Shown one piece after another: positions 18,845 through 28,241 of a stretch of DNA of 62,213 bases. The stretch lies in assembly GCF_001269905.1 (NCBI RefSeq), contig NZ_LHVK01000002.1, forward strand, positions 1 through 62,213, written 5' to 3'. Made by a program: the position numbers and the translations under genes. The first letter of the stretch is position 1. Each line of letters starts with the position of its first letter. The DNA is from Pseudomonas corrugata (GTDB lineage Bacteria; Pseudomonadota; Gammaproteobacteria; Pseudomonadales; Pseudomonadaceae). Under the pieces are notes generated by a model that saw only the letters and a program-made list of their open reading frames with translations, was not told the DNA's origin and ran no database searches.

Positions 18845-19191
18845 CGCGGCGCCATGATACTCATATGCATCGCGGGCGTCCATGCTGCTGATTTGCCGTT
18901 GTTTTCCGGCCTTGGGGCAGGTGCTGGCTACGCTGATCAGAAAAAACGGTCAATTTCGTCTTTTTCGTTCTTTTTTTCGAACAGCCTATTGTCCTTCACC
19001 CCCATCGGCCCTAGGATTCGTTTGAGATTTCAAACGCTCTTGTCTGGGTGCTGAACCGCACGTCTATGCTTGTTGTGCGTTATTTCTGTGCTTCAGCCCA
19101 GTGAATGATTTCCCTGACGGCAGCCCATAAGGCGCCTTTCTACAACTCTAATTCGCTCCGCGTGCGCGCGGTGCTGTTAAGGAAAGCCGAC
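18845..19191. other. Intergenic region before gabD, nothing recognised
   Basis: About 350 nt between the tRNA and gabD. It contains a T-rich patch (about 18955-18985) unlike the GC-rich surroundings, which may mark a promoter. No convincing sigma-54 or sigma-70 pair, operator, or small ORF with conserved features was seen. It should hold the tRNA promoter on one side and the gabDT promoter on the other. Confidence 0.5.
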
Positions 19192-20634
19192 ATGCAGCTT
19201 AAAGACACCCAGTTGTTCCGCCAGCAAGCCTTCATCGATGGCGCTTGGGTCGATGCGGACAATGGTCAGACGATCAAGGTCACCAACCCGGCCACGGGCG
19301 AAGTGTTGGGTACCGTGCCGAAAATGGGCGCTGCCGAAACCCGCCGTGCGATCGAAGCCGCCGACAAGGCGCTGCCGGCCTGGCGTGCGTTGACCGCCAA
19401 GGAGCGCGCCAACAAGCTGCGCCGCTGGTATGAATTGCTGATCGAAAACCAGGACGACCTCGGTCGCCTGATGACCCTGGAGCAGGGCAAGCCACTGGCC
19501 GAAGCCAAGGGCGAGATCGTCTATGCTGCGTCGTTCATTGAGTGGTTCGCCGAAGAAGCCAAGCGCATCTACGGTGACGTGATTCCCGGCCACCAGCCCG
19601 ACAAGCGCCTGATCGTGATCAAACAGCCGATCGGCGTGACCGCCGCCATTACCCCGTGGAACTTCCCGGCCGCGATGATCACCCGCAAGGCCGGTCCGGC
19701 CCTGGCCGCCGGTTGCACCATGGTCATCAAGCCGGCCTCGCAAACCCCGTTCTCGGCCCTGGCCCTGGTGGAACTGGCGCACCGTGCCGGCATCCCGCAA
19801 GGCGTGCTGAGCGTGGTCACCGGCAGCGCCGGCGACATCGGCGGCGAGCTGACCAGCAACCCGATCGTGCGCAAGCTGTCCTTCACCGGTTCGACCGAGA
19901 TCGGTCGCCAACTGATGGCCGAATGCGCCAAGGACATCAAGAAAGTCTCCCTGGAACTGGGCGGCAACGCGCCGTTCATCGTGTTCGACGACGCGGACCT
20001 GGATAAGGCCGTCGAAGGCGCGATCATTTCCAAGTACCGCAACAACGGCCAGACCTGCGTCTGTGCCAATCGTCTGTACATCCAGGATTCGGTGTACGAC
20101 GCGTTCGCGGAAAAACTCAAGGCCGCGGTGGCCAAGCTCAAGATCGGCAACGGTCTGGAGGACGGCACCACCACCGGTCCGCTGATCGACGAGAAAGCCG
20201 TCGCCAAGGTCCAGGAACACATCGCCGATGCCGTTGGCAAAGGCGCGACCGTGCTGGCCGGTGGCAAACCGATGCAAGGCAACTTCTTCGAGCCGACCAT
20301 CCTGACCAACGTCCCGAAAACCGCTGCTGTAGCCAAGGAAGAAACCTTCGGCCCGCTGGCGCCGCTGTTCCGCTTCAAAGACGAAGCCGAAGTGATCGCG
20401 ATGTCCAACGACACCGAGTTCGGCCTGGCCTCGTACTTCTATGCCCGTGACCTGGGCCGTGTGTTCCGCGTGGCTGAAGCCCTGGAATACGGCATGGTCG
20501 GCGTCAACACCGGTTTGATTTCCAACGAAGTCGCGCCGTTCGGCGGCATCAAGGCCTCGGGCCTGGGCCGTGAAGGCTCCAAGTACGGCATCGAGGACTA
20601 CCTGGAAATCAAATACCTCTGCCTGGGTATCTGA
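19192..20634 (+). CDS. gabD: GabD: succinate-semialdehyde dehydrogenase
   Basis: A 480-residue aldehyde dehydrogenase, the usual GabD length. ATG 19192 is preferred over an upstream in-frame start because AAGGA lies 9 nt before it. Core motifs: TPWNFPAAMITRKAGPALAA, the cofactor-binding FTGSTEIG, catalytic Glu in LELGGNAPF and nucleophile Cys in NNGQTCVCANR. The enzyme oxidises succinate semialdehyde to succinate with NAD(P)+, the last step of GABA and 5-aminovalerate-type catabolism. It is followed 178 nt later by gabT on the same strand, the standard Pseudomonas pair. Confidence 0.95.
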   Translation: MQLKDTQLFRQQAFIDGAWVDADNGQTIKVTNPATGEVLGTVPKMGAAETRRAIEAADKALPAWRALTAKERANKLRRWYELLIENQDDLGRLMTLEQGKPLAEAKGEIVYAASFIEWFAEEAKRIYGDVIPGHQPDKRLIVIKQPIGVTAAITPWNFPAAMITRKAGPALAAGCTMVIKPASQTPFSALALVELAHRAGIPQGVLSVVTGSAGDIGGELTSNPIVRKLSFTGSTEIGRQLMAECAKDIKKVSLELGGNAPFIVFDDADLDKAVEGAIISKYRNNGQTCVCANRLYIQDSVYDAFAEKLKAAVAKLKIGNGLEDGTTTGPLIDEKAVAKVQEHIADAVGKGATVLAGGKPMQGNFFEPTILTNVPKTAAVAKEETFGPLAPLFRFKDEAEVIAMSNDTEFGLASYFYARDLGRVFRVAEALEYGMVGVNTGLISNEVAPFGGIKASGLGREGSKYGIEDYLEIKYLCLGI

Positions 20635-20812
20635 TCCTGTTGCAAGCGCAAAGGGCACGAGAGCGCTGTCCCTTTGCGCCGTTTCAAAACTGCACTTTTT
20701 TCCTGCGGCCGGGAACGCCGTGGCAGTCGATCATCGCATGCTGCCGCCGTTGAATGCCCGCCGTGCAAATCCTTGAGCCACGCCGACCGATGAGCGGCGA
20801 ATGAGGACTGTA

Positions 20813-22090
20813 ATGAGCAAGACTAACGCTGATCTGATGGCCCGCCGTACCGCTGCCGTTCCACGTGGCGTCGGACAAATCCACCCGATCTTCGCTGAAT
20901 CGGCGAAGAACGCCACGGTAACCGACGTTGAAGGCCGTGAATTCATCGACTTCGCCGGCGGCATCGCCGTACTGAACACCGGCCACGTGCACCCGAAAAT
21001 CATCGCCGCCGTGACCGAGCAACTGAACAAGCTGACCCACACCTGCTTCCAGGTCCTGGCCTACGAGCCGTACGTGGAACTGTGCGAAAAAATCAACGCC
21101 AAGGTCCCTGGCGATTTCGCCAAGAAAACCCTGCTGGTCACCACCGGCTCCGAAGCGGTGGAAAACGCCGTGAAGATCGCCCGTGCCGCCACTGGTCGTG
21201 CGGGAGTGATTGCTTTCACCGGCGCTTACCACGGTCGCACCATGATGACCCTGGGCCTGACTGGCAAGGTCGTGCCGTACTCGGCCGGCATGGGCCTGAT
21301 GCCGGGTGGTATCTTCCGCGCGCTGTACCCGAACGAACTGCACGGCGTGAGCATCGACGATTCCATCGCCAGCATCGAGCGCATCTTCAAGAACGACGCC
21401 GAGCCGCGTGACATCGCTGCAATCATCATCGAGCCGGTGCAGGGCGAGGGTGGTTTCTATGTGGCGCCGAAGGAGTTCATGAAGCGCTTGCGTGCTCTGT
21501 GCGACCAGCACGGTATTTTGCTGATCGCCGACGAAGTGCAGACCGGCGCAGGCCGTACCGGTACCTTCTTTGCCATGGAGCAGATGGGCGTTGCCGCCGA
21601 CCTGACTACCTTCGCCAAATCCATCGCTGGCGGCTTCCCGCTGGCCGGTGTCTGCGGCAAGGCCGAGTACATGGACGCCATCGCCCCGGGTGGCCTGGGT
21701 GGCACCTATGCGGGTAGCCCGATCGCTTGCGCGGCGGCGCTGGCAGTGATGGAAGTGTTCGAAGAAGAGCACCTGCTGGATCGCTGTAAGGCCGTGGGCG
21801 AGCGCCTGGTCAACGGCCTCAAGGCCATCCAGAAGAAATACCCGGTAATCGGTGAAGTCCGCGGCCTGGGCGCGATGATTGCCGTGGAGCTGTTCGAAAA
21901 CGGTGATTCCCATAAGCCGAACGCCGCTGCCGTGGCCCAGATCGTGGCCAAGGCACGCGACAAGGGTTTGATCCTGTTGTCCTGCGGCACTTATGGCAAC
22001 GTCCTGCGTGTGCTGGTGCCGTTGACCTCGCCAGACGAACAGTTGGACAAGGGCCTGGCAATCATCGAAGAATGCTTCTCCGAGCTCTGA
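20813..22090 (+). CDS. gabT: GabT: 4-aminobutyrate aminotransferase
   Basis: A 425-residue class III PLP aminotransferase. ATG 20813 is chosen with GAGGA upstream; an in-frame ATG at 20801 is possible. The motifs TTGSEAVENAVKIARAATGR, IAFTGAYHGRT and the PLP-binding LLIADEVQTGAGRTG are present, and the Schiff-base Lys is in TTFAKSIAGGFP. It transfers the amino group of GABA to 2-oxoglutarate, giving succinate semialdehyde for GabD. It ends 24 nt before an intrinsic terminator, closing the gabDT unit. Confidence 0.95.
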   Translation: MSKTNADLMARRTAAVPRGVGQIHPIFAESAKNATVTDVEGREFIDFAGGIAVLNTGHVHPKIIAAVTEQLNKLTHTCFQVLAYEPYVELCEKINAKVPGDFAKKTLLVTTGSEAVENAVKIARAATGRAGVIAFTGAYHGRTMMTLGLTGKVVPYSAGMGLMPGGIFRALYPNELHGVSIDDSIASIERIFKNDAEPRDIAAIIIEPVQGEGGFYVAPKEFMKRLRALCDQHGILLIADEVQTGAGRTGTFFAMEQMGVAADLTTFAKSIAGGFPLAGVCGKAEYMDAIAPGGLGGTYAGSPIACAAALAVMEVFEEEHLLDRCKAVGERLVNGLKAIQKKYPVIGEVRGLGAMIAVELFENGDSHKPNAAAVAQIVAKARDKGLILLSCGTYGNVLRVLVPLTSPDEQLDKGLAIIEECFSEL

Positions 22091-22112
22091 CGTTGCGAGC
22101 TGTGTGTTGATC

Positions 22113-22147
22113 CATGAAAAACCCGCTTTTTAGCGGGTTTTTTCATG
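22113..22147 (+). terminator. Intrinsic terminator after gabT
   Basis: Hairpin aaaaacccgct / agcgggttttt around the short loop ttt, ending in a T run. It lies just downstream of the gabT stop. Confidence 0.88.
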
Positions 22148-22231
22148 TTCGGGCACCTATTCTGAGAGTTTGAGCTGTTTGCAACGGCGGCCATTGTCTA
22201 AGGTGCAGCTATTGCAAGGGAGCGATGCCGC

Positions 22232-23449
22232 ATGACTGCTGTGGATTTGCCCGCTGTACCCCGTGTGTTGATCGCCGAGGCCGACCCGGCGTCCCGTGAG
22301 TTGCTGGAACAGGTGTTATCGGGCTTGCGCTGCGATGCGCGGGTGGACACGTGCAGTGAAGGCAAACAGGCGCTGGAGTTGCTGGCGCATCATCCTTACG
22401 ACCTGGTGATCGCCGATTGGGAGCTGCCGGGTGTCGATGGCTTGAGTATCCTGCGGGGCCTTCGCCATCAACAGCGCACCCCGCCATTGCCATTCATCCT
22501 GATGAGCCGGCGCAATGACAGCGCCAGTGTACGAGAGGTATTGCCACTGGCGCCGGCCGCTTATCTGACCAAACCCTTGAACCGGGAAAGCCTGACCCAG
22601 CGTCTGCAAGGCTTGCTGTTGAGTGGCTCTGAGGACGTCGCCAGCGATGCGCCGACGCCTGGCCCCGCCCAGACCCTGGCGACGTATCTTGAGCGTCGGC
22701 GCGAACTGTCCGAAGGCGCGCCGCTGATGACCGATGTGCAACTGGCCGTCAAGCGCAGCCTCAACCCCGGCGGCCTGGACCTGAAGTTACTGGAAGAGGA
22801 CATCCGCACCGACCCGCAGATCACCGCCGTGCTGATCGCCGCGGCCAACAGTGCAGCCCAGCATCAGGGCGGCGGTTCGGTGCAGACCGTGGCCCAGGCG
22901 CTGCACCAGCTCGGTACCGGGCAGAGCATGAACCTGATCCTCGGGTTGACCCTCAAGCGCTGTGCCCGGCTCAGCAATCCCTGCCTGGCAGACTATGCCG
23001 AGCGTTATTGGCTGTTGTCGCTGCATACCGCCGAATACGCCCGGACGATAGCTCGTTTGCTGGATCTGGAACCGGAGCGCTGTTATTGCGCCGGGCTGCT
23101 GCATCGCTTGGGTGAACTGGCGGTGTTGCGCTGTCTGGAAGAATGGAAGCAGGCCGGTGGCGAACTGGATGAGCTTGAGGAAGTGGGAAACTTCCTGGAG
23201 CAGCAGGGCGCCGGTTTTGGTTCGGCGTTGCGTACGCGCTGGCGCTTGCCGCTGGAACTACGGGAGTTGATTGCGGCGGTCTACGGCCTTGGCGGCGGGG
23301 TTTACTCCCGCGAGGCCCTGGTGATGAACATGGCAGGGCAAATGGCCCACCTGACCGAGCGTGAGGGCCTTGAGGAGCTGGCCCGGGGGCGCACGGCGCG
23401 GTTGCTGAAGATTGGCTTGCCGGAGTTGATGCGTTTGCGCAGGAAGTAA
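22232..23449 (+). CDS. Response regulator with HDOD output domain
   Basis: A 405-residue protein; AAGGGAG lies 9 nt before ATG 22232. Residues about 9-125 form a receiver domain: acidic pair in LIAEADPASRE, phospho-acceptor Asp in LVIADWELPGVDG, conserved Lys in AYLTKPLNRES. Residues about 165-360 form an HDOD domain, a non-hydrolysing HD-like helical fold (LAVKRSLNPGGLDLKLLEEDI, ALHQLGTGQSMNLILGL). HDOD proteins act in signalling and c-di-GMP-linked output, but targets are unknown. No histidine kinase is adjacent, so the input is orphan. It is flanked by the gabT terminator and a REP pair. Confidence 0.9.
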   Translation: MTAVDLPAVPRVLIAEADPASRELLEQVLSGLRCDARVDTCSEGKQALELLAHHPYDLVIADWELPGVDGLSILRGLRHQQRTPPLPFILMSRRNDSASVREVLPLAPAAYLTKPLNRESLTQRLQGLLLSGSEDVASDAPTPGPAQTLATYLERRRELSEGAPLMTDVQLAVKRSLNPGGLDLKLLEEDIRTDPQITAVLIAAANSAAQHQGGGSVQTVAQALHQLGTGQSMNLILGLTLKRCARLSNPCLADYAERYWLLSLHTAEYARTIARLLDLEPERCYCAGLLHRLGELAVLRCLEEWKQAGGELDELEEVGNFLEQQGAGFGSALRTRWRLPLELRELIAAVYGLGGGVYSREALVMNMAGQMAHLTEREGLEELARGRTARLLKIGLPELMRLRRK

Positions 23450-23465
23450 GAACGTCGATTCAACC

Positions 23466-23557
23466 CTGTGGGAGCGAGCCTGCTCGCGAAAGCGGTCTTG
23501 CATTCAACGATGCAGTGACTGTCAGACCGCTTCGCGAGCAAGCCCGCTCCCACAGGT
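23466..23557. repeat. REP inverted pair, HDOD / GGDEF junction
   Basis: Copy gtgggagcgagcctgctcgc (from 23468) with aaagcggtc faces its near-exact inverse gaccgcttcgcgagcaagcc (from 23525), with about 30 nt between. The full structure can fold into a long hairpin between two convergent genes. Confidence 0.9.
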
Positions 23558-23575
23558 ACTTGTATAGGACGTCGA

Positions 23576-24565
23576 TCAGGCGACGATGATCCGATTCTTG
23601 CCCTGGCGCTTGGCTTCGTACATGGCGGCGTCAGCACGCGAGAACAGGCTGTCGAGGGTCTGATCCTCGTCGGTAATACTGGTCAGCCCCTGGCTGACGG
23701 TGATACCGAAACCCTGATCCCCGCTGCGGAAGGTCAGGCGCTGGATTTCCCGTTGCAGGCGCTCGGCCACCTGCATGGCCATGTCCGGGGCACAGCCGGG
23801 GAATACGGCGGCGAATTCTTCGCCGCCGATCCGCCCGAACAGGTCGCCTCGCCGGAGCACGGTCCGCCCGCTTTCGGCGATTTTCTGCAGCACGCTATCG
23901 CCTTCCTGGTGACCGTAGGTGTCGTTGATCACCTTGAAATCATCGATGTCCAGCAGCAGGAAGGCCATGGGCGTACCTTGCATTCGTGCCTGTTCGAATT
24001 CGCGGTGGGCGCATTCGAAAAAGTGGCGGCGATTGCTGCTCTGGGTCAGCACGTCGGTGGTTGCCAGTCGCTGCAGTTCGCTTTCCAGCAGCTTCTTTTC
24101 GGTGATGTCTTCGGCGATGCCCACCACGATTACCGGCTGTCCCGATTCGGCCTGGCGGTTGATGAAACACTTGTCGCTCAGCCAGCGGATCTGGCCATCG
24201 GCGGCGATGATGCGGTATTCGCGATCTTCCACGGCACCCTTGACCAGCACTTCGGCCAGACTGCGCTCGGCATAGTCCAGGTCGTCGGGGTAAATCGCGT
24301 CGCGCCATTCGTTGAAGTCGGCCAGTACCAGGCCGACGGGCCGGCCGAAGATACGTTCGTAGGCGGGGCTGACGTAGAGCAGTTGCCGGGTTTCCCAATT
24401 GAACGCCCAGAGCACCGCGTTGACGCTGACCAGCAATGAGCTGAAGAGCTGTTCACGTTCGCTCAGGCGCGCCACTTCGCCTTGGGCGTGCATCAGCGCC
24501 ATGAGTGTCTGGGCCGCCTCGGGCCAATGAGGTTGGGTTGAATCCTGCAGGTTCTTGTCGACCAT
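23576..24565 (-). CDS. PAS-GGDEF diguanylate cyclase
   Basis: A 329-residue soluble protein. Start at 24565 gives MVDKNLQDST; the reading frame stays open upstream but that part lacks any domain. A PAS domain covers about residues 45-160 (LLYVSPAYERIFGRP, PAC-like REYRIIAADGQIRWL). The GGDEF domain covers about 165-329, with an intact active site (FGRIGGEEFAAVF) and an RxxD inhibitory site (RRGD) five residues before it. It is therefore likely an active, product-inhibited cyclase making c-di-GMP. No transmembrane helix is seen. It is convergent with the HDOD gene across a REP pair. Confidence 0.92.
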   Translation of the reverse strand: MVDKNLQDSTQPHWPEAAQTLMALMHAQGEVARLSEREQLFSSLLVSVNAVLWAFNWETRQLLYVSPAYERIFGRPVGLVLADFNEWRDAIYPDDLDYAERSLAEVLVKGAVEDREYRIIAADGQIRWLSDKCFINRQAESGQPVIVVGIAEDITEKKLLESELQRLATTDVLTQSSNRRHFFECAHREFEQARMQGTPMAFLLLDIDDFKVINDTYGHQEGDSVLQKIAESGRTVLRRGDLFGRIGGEEFAAVFPGCAPDMAMQVAERLQREIQRLTFRSGDQGFGITVSQGLTSITDEDQTLDSLFSRADAAMYEAKRQGKNRIIVA

Positions 24566-24734
24566 TGGTACAAATCTCAAAGAGCGTGCACTGTTGAAGG
24601 TTCGCACGCGCTTGCTCCAAAGCCCGCCTGGATGGCGAAGTGCTCTTGAGATAAGGGATTCGGGGTGAAGTTCCTTTTCAGGCGACGAAGGGGCGGGGTT
24701 TCGGCAGCCAAATCTGTGGGAGCGTGCAGGAAAG

Positions 24735-24762
24735 AAAAACCCCGCCGGGTGGCGGGGCTTGG
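24735..24762 (-). terminator. Terminator of the desA-like gene
   Basis: On the minus strand aagccccgcc / ggcggggttt pair around the loop accc, followed by tttctttcc. It lies 4 nt beyond the desaturase stop codon. Confidence 0.85.
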
Positions 24763-24765
24763 TTA

Positions 24766-25950
24766 TCAAGCCGTAGCAGGCCGCAACGAGTAGGTCTTGA
24801 GTTGGTCGGCAAAGTCCCGCAAGGACTGGATTCCGCTGATCTCCGCGTCGTGGACCCATTCCTTGATGGCCGCCAGCATGTCGTGGCCGTTGCTGCTGGT
24901 CTTTGCCCAGATCTGCTGCAGGGCCAGGCGTTTTTCGTAGATCACCTTCAACGCCTGGCTGTGTTCCAGCATGTTCTGGATGCGCAGGTGATGACGGTCG
25001 TCCAGCAGGCTGGTTTCTCGCGACAGCAGGCGTTTGGCCCGGTGGAACTGGTGGCGTACCGAATGATCGACCTTTTCCAGCTCCTGCTTGACCAGCGGGG
25101 CGATTACCAGCCTGCGGTACTGGGCCATGATCTGGAACCGGTTGTTCAGGATCGCGATGGCGGTGTCCATGTCCAGATGACCCTTGCCTTCGATTCGGTG
25201 GGCAATCGGCGCGACTCGCTGGACCTTGGCCAGGCGCAGGAAGCGGAACACCTGGATCCAGGCCCAGCCCAGGTCGAACTCCCATTTGCGTACCGACAGT
25301 TTGGCGGAGTTGGGATAGGTGTGATGGTTGTTGTGCAGCTCTTCGCCACCGATGAGGATGCCCCACGGTACCAGGTTGGTCGCCGCATCGCGGCACTCGA
25401 AGTTGCGGTAGCCCACGGCATGGCCCAGGCCATTGACCACGCCGGCCGCCCAGACCGGGATCCACATCATCTGGATGGCCCAGATGGTGATGCCGATGGT
25501 GCCGAACAGCAGCAGGTCGATTACGCCCATGATCGCCACGCCCAGGAGTGGGAAGCGGCTGTAGAGATTGCGTTCGATCCAGTCTTCAGGGCAGTTCTTG
25601 CCGTAGATGCGCAGGGTTTCCGGATTTTCCGCTTCGGCTCGGTATAGCTCTGCACCTTTGCGCAATACCGTGGAAAGGCCTTTGACAACCGGGCTGTGGG
25701 GGTCGTCCACGGTTTCGCATTTGGCGTGGTGCTTGCGGTGGATGGCCGTCCACTCGCGAGTGTTCTGCCCTGTGGTCAGCCACAGCCAGAAGCGGAAGAA
25801 ATGTTTGAGACCGGCGTTGAGCTCCAGGGAGCGGTGAGCCGAGTAACGGTGCAGGTAGACCGTGACGCTGATGATCGTGACATGGGTCATCAGCAGGGTG
25901 ACTGCCACCAGTGACCAAGGTGACAAGCCAAGAAAACCTTCGTACCACAT
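24766..25950 (-). CDS. desA: DesA-type acyl delta-9 desaturase
   Basis: A 394-residue protein from the ATG at 25950 (MWYEGFLGLSPWSLVAVTLL); the same length and start as Pseudomonas DesA. An in-frame upstream ATG (25998) adds only unconserved sequence. Three histidine boxes for the di-iron site are visible: HRYSAH (about 30), HRKHH (about 70) and HNNHH (about 220). Hydrophobic helices surround them. In P. aeruginosa DesA inserts a delta-9 double bond into phospholipid acyl chains aerobically. The C-terminal 120 residues are charged and helical. It is divergent from the GGDEF-EAL gene. Confidence 0.9.
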   Translation of the reverse strand: MWYEGFLGLSPWSLVAVTLLMTHVTIISVTVYLHRYSAHRSLELNAGLKHFFRFWLWLTTGQNTREWTAIHRKHHAKCETVDDPHSPVVKGLSTVLRKGAELYRAEAENPETLRIYGKNCPEDWIERNLYSRFPLLGVAIMGVIDLLLFGTIGITIWAIQMMWIPVWAAGVVNGLGHAVGYRNFECRDAATNLVPWGILIGGEELHNNHHTYPNSAKLSVRKWEFDLGWAWIQVFRFLRLAKVQRVAPIAHRIEGKGHLDMDTAIAILNNRFQIMAQYRRLVIAPLVKQELEKVDHSVRHQFHRAKRLLSRETSLLDDRHHLRIQNMLEHSQALKVIYEKRLALQQIWAKTSSNGHDMLAAIKEWVHDAEISGIQSLRDFADQLKTYSLRPATA

Positions 25951-26058
25951 AGGCTGTAGGGCCCTCGATAAAGATAGAAACAGCCGCTGCATTATCACCA
26001 GCCCTACAGATAAAACCAGTCGGCCTTTCAGATAAGAGTGGCAGGATGTTTCTTCCTC

Positions 26059-26064
26059 TATAAT
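26059..26064 (+). promoter_or_regulatory. Possible sigma-70 -10 box before GGDEF-EAL gene
   Basis: A perfect tataat lies 21 nt before the proposed start codon in the desA / GGDEF-EAL divergent gap. No good -35 is found 17 nt upstream, so this is a weak call. Confidence 0.3.
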
Positions 26065-26084
26065 CCCGGCCTATTTATAAGGAC

Positions 26085-28004
26085 ATGGACGACCGAATGA
26101 CTGCCCATCACCGCATTGCCATGCGAGAAGCGCTGTTTTATCTCGTGCTGTCAGTCGCCTGGCTGCAGCTGGTTGGTTATTTATTAAGCAATTTCTTCGA
26201 TCAATCCGCCGTCAGGCAGAACTGGCAACTGATCAACGGTTATGTCTGGATGTTGATCAGCGCCGGGTTGATCTTCTTCGCGCGGGCGCGCATGTGCCAG
26301 TCGCTCGGCGAAGGCGGGCACACGGCCGATCGCGAACGTCTGCGCCAGGCCGCCGCTGTCTTCGATTGCACCCGCGAGGGGGTACTGGTGACGGATCGCA
26401 GCGGCCTGATCGTGCACGTGAACCGTGCCTTCATGGCGATCACCGGTTATGACCGGGACGAGGTGCTGGGCCAGCGTCCCAACCTGTTCAAATCCGGCCG
26501 CCACGGACCGGAATTCTACCGTGACATGTTTGCCTCACTGAGCGGGCGGGGTGAATGGAGCGGTGAAATCTGGAATCGACGAAAAAGCGGTGAAATTTTC
26601 CCGCAGTGGCAGACGATCCGGGTGCTCGCCGACGACAGTGGCCAGGTCAGCCAGTACGTTGCGGTGTTCTCCGACATCAGTGCGATCAAGGATTCGCAGC
26701 ACGAACTGGCGTATCTGGCCCATCACGATCCGCTTACCGGCCTGCCCAACCGCATGCTGTTTTCCGACCGCGCGGAGCAGGCCCTGGCCTCGGCGCAGCT
26801 GCACAAGCGCGGTTGCGCTTTGCTGCTGGTGGACCTGGACCACTTCAAGAACATCAATGACAGCCTCGGACATGCGGTGGGCGACGAGTTGCTCAAAAGC
26901 GTGGCCGAGCGGTTCCAGGCACTCTTCGTGCCGGGGGTGACCCTGGCTCGCCTGGGCGGCGATGAGTTTGCCGTGCTGGTGGAAAACTGCTCGCAGCCGG
27001 GGCAGGCAGCGGTCCTGGCCCAACGTATTCTCGACACGTTGAAAGAGCCGTTGCGGCTTGATGGTCATGCCCTGTTCATCAACGCCAGCATCGGCATCAG
27101 CCTGTTTCCGGGCGACGCCCTCAGCGCTGGGCAATTGCTACGTAACGCCGACTCGGCCCTGTTCAAGGCCAAGAGCGCCGGACGTGACGGCTACGCCTTG
27201 TACACCGAAGAACTGACCGCCCACGCTCAACAACGGGTCGAGATAGCCTCCGAATTGCGTCGTGCCCTCGCCCAGCAGGAGCTACGGGTGCACTACCAGC
27301 CGGTGCACGACCTGACGTCCAGTCGCCTGATCGGGGTCGAAGCGCTGGTGCGCTGGGAACATCCTGTACGTGGTTTGATCTCGCCGGCCGAATTTATCCC
27401 CGTCGCCGAGCGCACCGGGCTGATCGCCCAGATCGATGGTTGGGTCCTGGCCCAGGCCTGCCGACAGATGTGCCAGTGGCAGCAGGCCGGGGTTGCGCTG
27501 GCGTTTGTTGCGGTGAACGTTTCCAGCCGACTGTTCGCCCATCGCGAGTTGTATGAGCAGGTCGCCCGGGTGCTGCATGAAACCGGGCTGGATCCAGCGT
27601 TCCTGGAGTTGGAGGTGACCGAAAGCGCAGTGATGGAGGATCCGGAAGTGGCGTTGGAGCAGATGCATCGTTTGCGGGAGCTGGGTGTGCGGCTGGCGAT
27701 TGACGACTTCGGTACCGGCTATTCATCGCTGCTGCGGCTCAAACGCCTGCCGGTGCAGAAGCTCAAAATAGACCAGGGTTTTGTCGCTGGGTTGCCGTGG
27801 GACGAGGACGATGCAGCAATCGTCCGGGTGATCATCGCCCTGGCCCATAGCATGGGTATGCAGGTGCATGCCGAAGGCATCGAACAACGCGAGCAGGCGG
27901 GATTCCTGCTGGAGCAGGGCTGTGGGATGGGACAGGGCTACTGGTTCGGGCGGCCGGTGCCGGCGCAGCAGCTGGATTGGGAGCGGGCCCCGGCAATCAC
28001 CTGA
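26085..28004 (+). CDS. Membrane PAS-GGDEF-EAL protein
   Basis: A 639-residue protein; ATG 26085 is only one base after AAGGA, so the in-frame ATG at 26097 is also plausible. Two TM helices at about residues 15-36 and 50-66. A PAS domain follows at about 88-205 (FDCTREGVLVTDRSGLIVHV). The GGDEF domain (about 215-375) has intact ARLGGDEFAVL but no RxxD inhibitory site. The EAL domain (about 385-635) keeps IGVEALVRWEHP, the metal motif IDDFGTGYSSL and KIDQGFV. Both catalytic sites look intact, so it could make or degrade c-di-GMP; which dominates cannot be read from sequence. Divergent from desA. Confidence 0.9.
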   Translation: MDDRMTAHHRIAMREALFYLVLSVAWLQLVGYLLSNFFDQSAVRQNWQLINGYVWMLISAGLIFFARARMCQSLGEGGHTADRERLRQAAAVFDCTREGVLVTDRSGLIVHVNRAFMAITGYDRDEVLGQRPNLFKSGRHGPEFYRDMFASLSGRGEWSGEIWNRRKSGEIFPQWQTIRVLADDSGQVSQYVAVFSDISAIKDSQHELAYLAHHDPLTGLPNRMLFSDRAEQALASAQLHKRGCALLLVDLDHFKNINDSLGHAVGDELLKSVAERFQALFVPGVTLARLGGDEFAVLVENCSQPGQAAVLAQRILDTLKEPLRLDGHALFINASIGISLFPGDALSAGQLLRNADSALFKAKSAGRDGYALYTEELTAHAQQRVEIASELRRALAQQELRVHYQPVHDLTSSRLIGVEALVRWEHPVRGLISPAEFIPVAERTGLIAQIDGWVLAQACRQMCQWQQAGVALAFVAVNVSSRLFAHRELYEQVARVLHETGLDPAFLELEVTESAVMEDPEVALEQMHRLRELGVRLAIDDFGTGYSSLLRLKRLPVQKLKIDQGFVAGLPWDEDDAAIVRVIIALAHSMGMQVHAEGIEQREQAGFLLEQGCGMGQGYWFGRPVPAQQLDWERAPAIT

Positions 28005-28017
28005 CAGGCAAAAAAAC

Positions 28018-28110
28018 CTGTGGGAGCGTGCTTGCTCGCGATGCGGTCTGCCAGAGACAAAAATGTTGACTGTCCCACCGCTATCGCGAGCAGGCTTGCT
28101 CCCACAGGGT
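28018..28110. repeat. REP inverted pair before oscA
   Basis: gtgggagcgtgcttgctcgc faces its inverse gcgagcaggcttgctcccac, with about 45 nt between. Together they form a hairpin-capable pair between the GGDEF-EAL gene and the sulfur operon. Confidence 0.9.
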
Positions 28111-28139
28111 TTGCTGGTGATGTTTTTGGTTATATAAAA

Positions 28140-28164
28140 ATTCTTAAATAGTCTTTTTAAGAAT
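28140..28164 (+). promoter_or_regulatory. AT-rich palindrome upstream of oscA
   Basis: Perfect 9-bp inverted arms attcttaaa / tttaagaat with a 7-nt spacer, about 80 nt before oscA, in a strikingly AT-rich patch. The sulfur-starvation genes behind it suggest a site for a sulfur regulator such as CysB. That is inference, since CysB sites are poorly conserved. Confidence 0.45.
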
Positions 28165-28241
28165 ATGCCGGCTTATCTAGTATTGCTCCACGCCCCGGGC
28201 AGTATCGCCCACTGCCGGGCACTCATCCAAGGAGCAGCAGC

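Noticed and set aside
18845..19191. Sigma-54 promoter before gabD
   Set aside because: No GG-N10-GC pair of adequate quality was found.
24714..24731. Single REP-like half (ctgtgggagcgtgcagg)
   Set aside because: It lacks the palindromic core and a partner; too short to call as a REP.
24566..25465. N-terminal extension of the PAS-GGDEF gene across the desA-like gene
   Set aside because: The extended frame overlaps desA and a terminator and has no domain; the ATG at 24565 gives a complete PAS-GGDEF protein.
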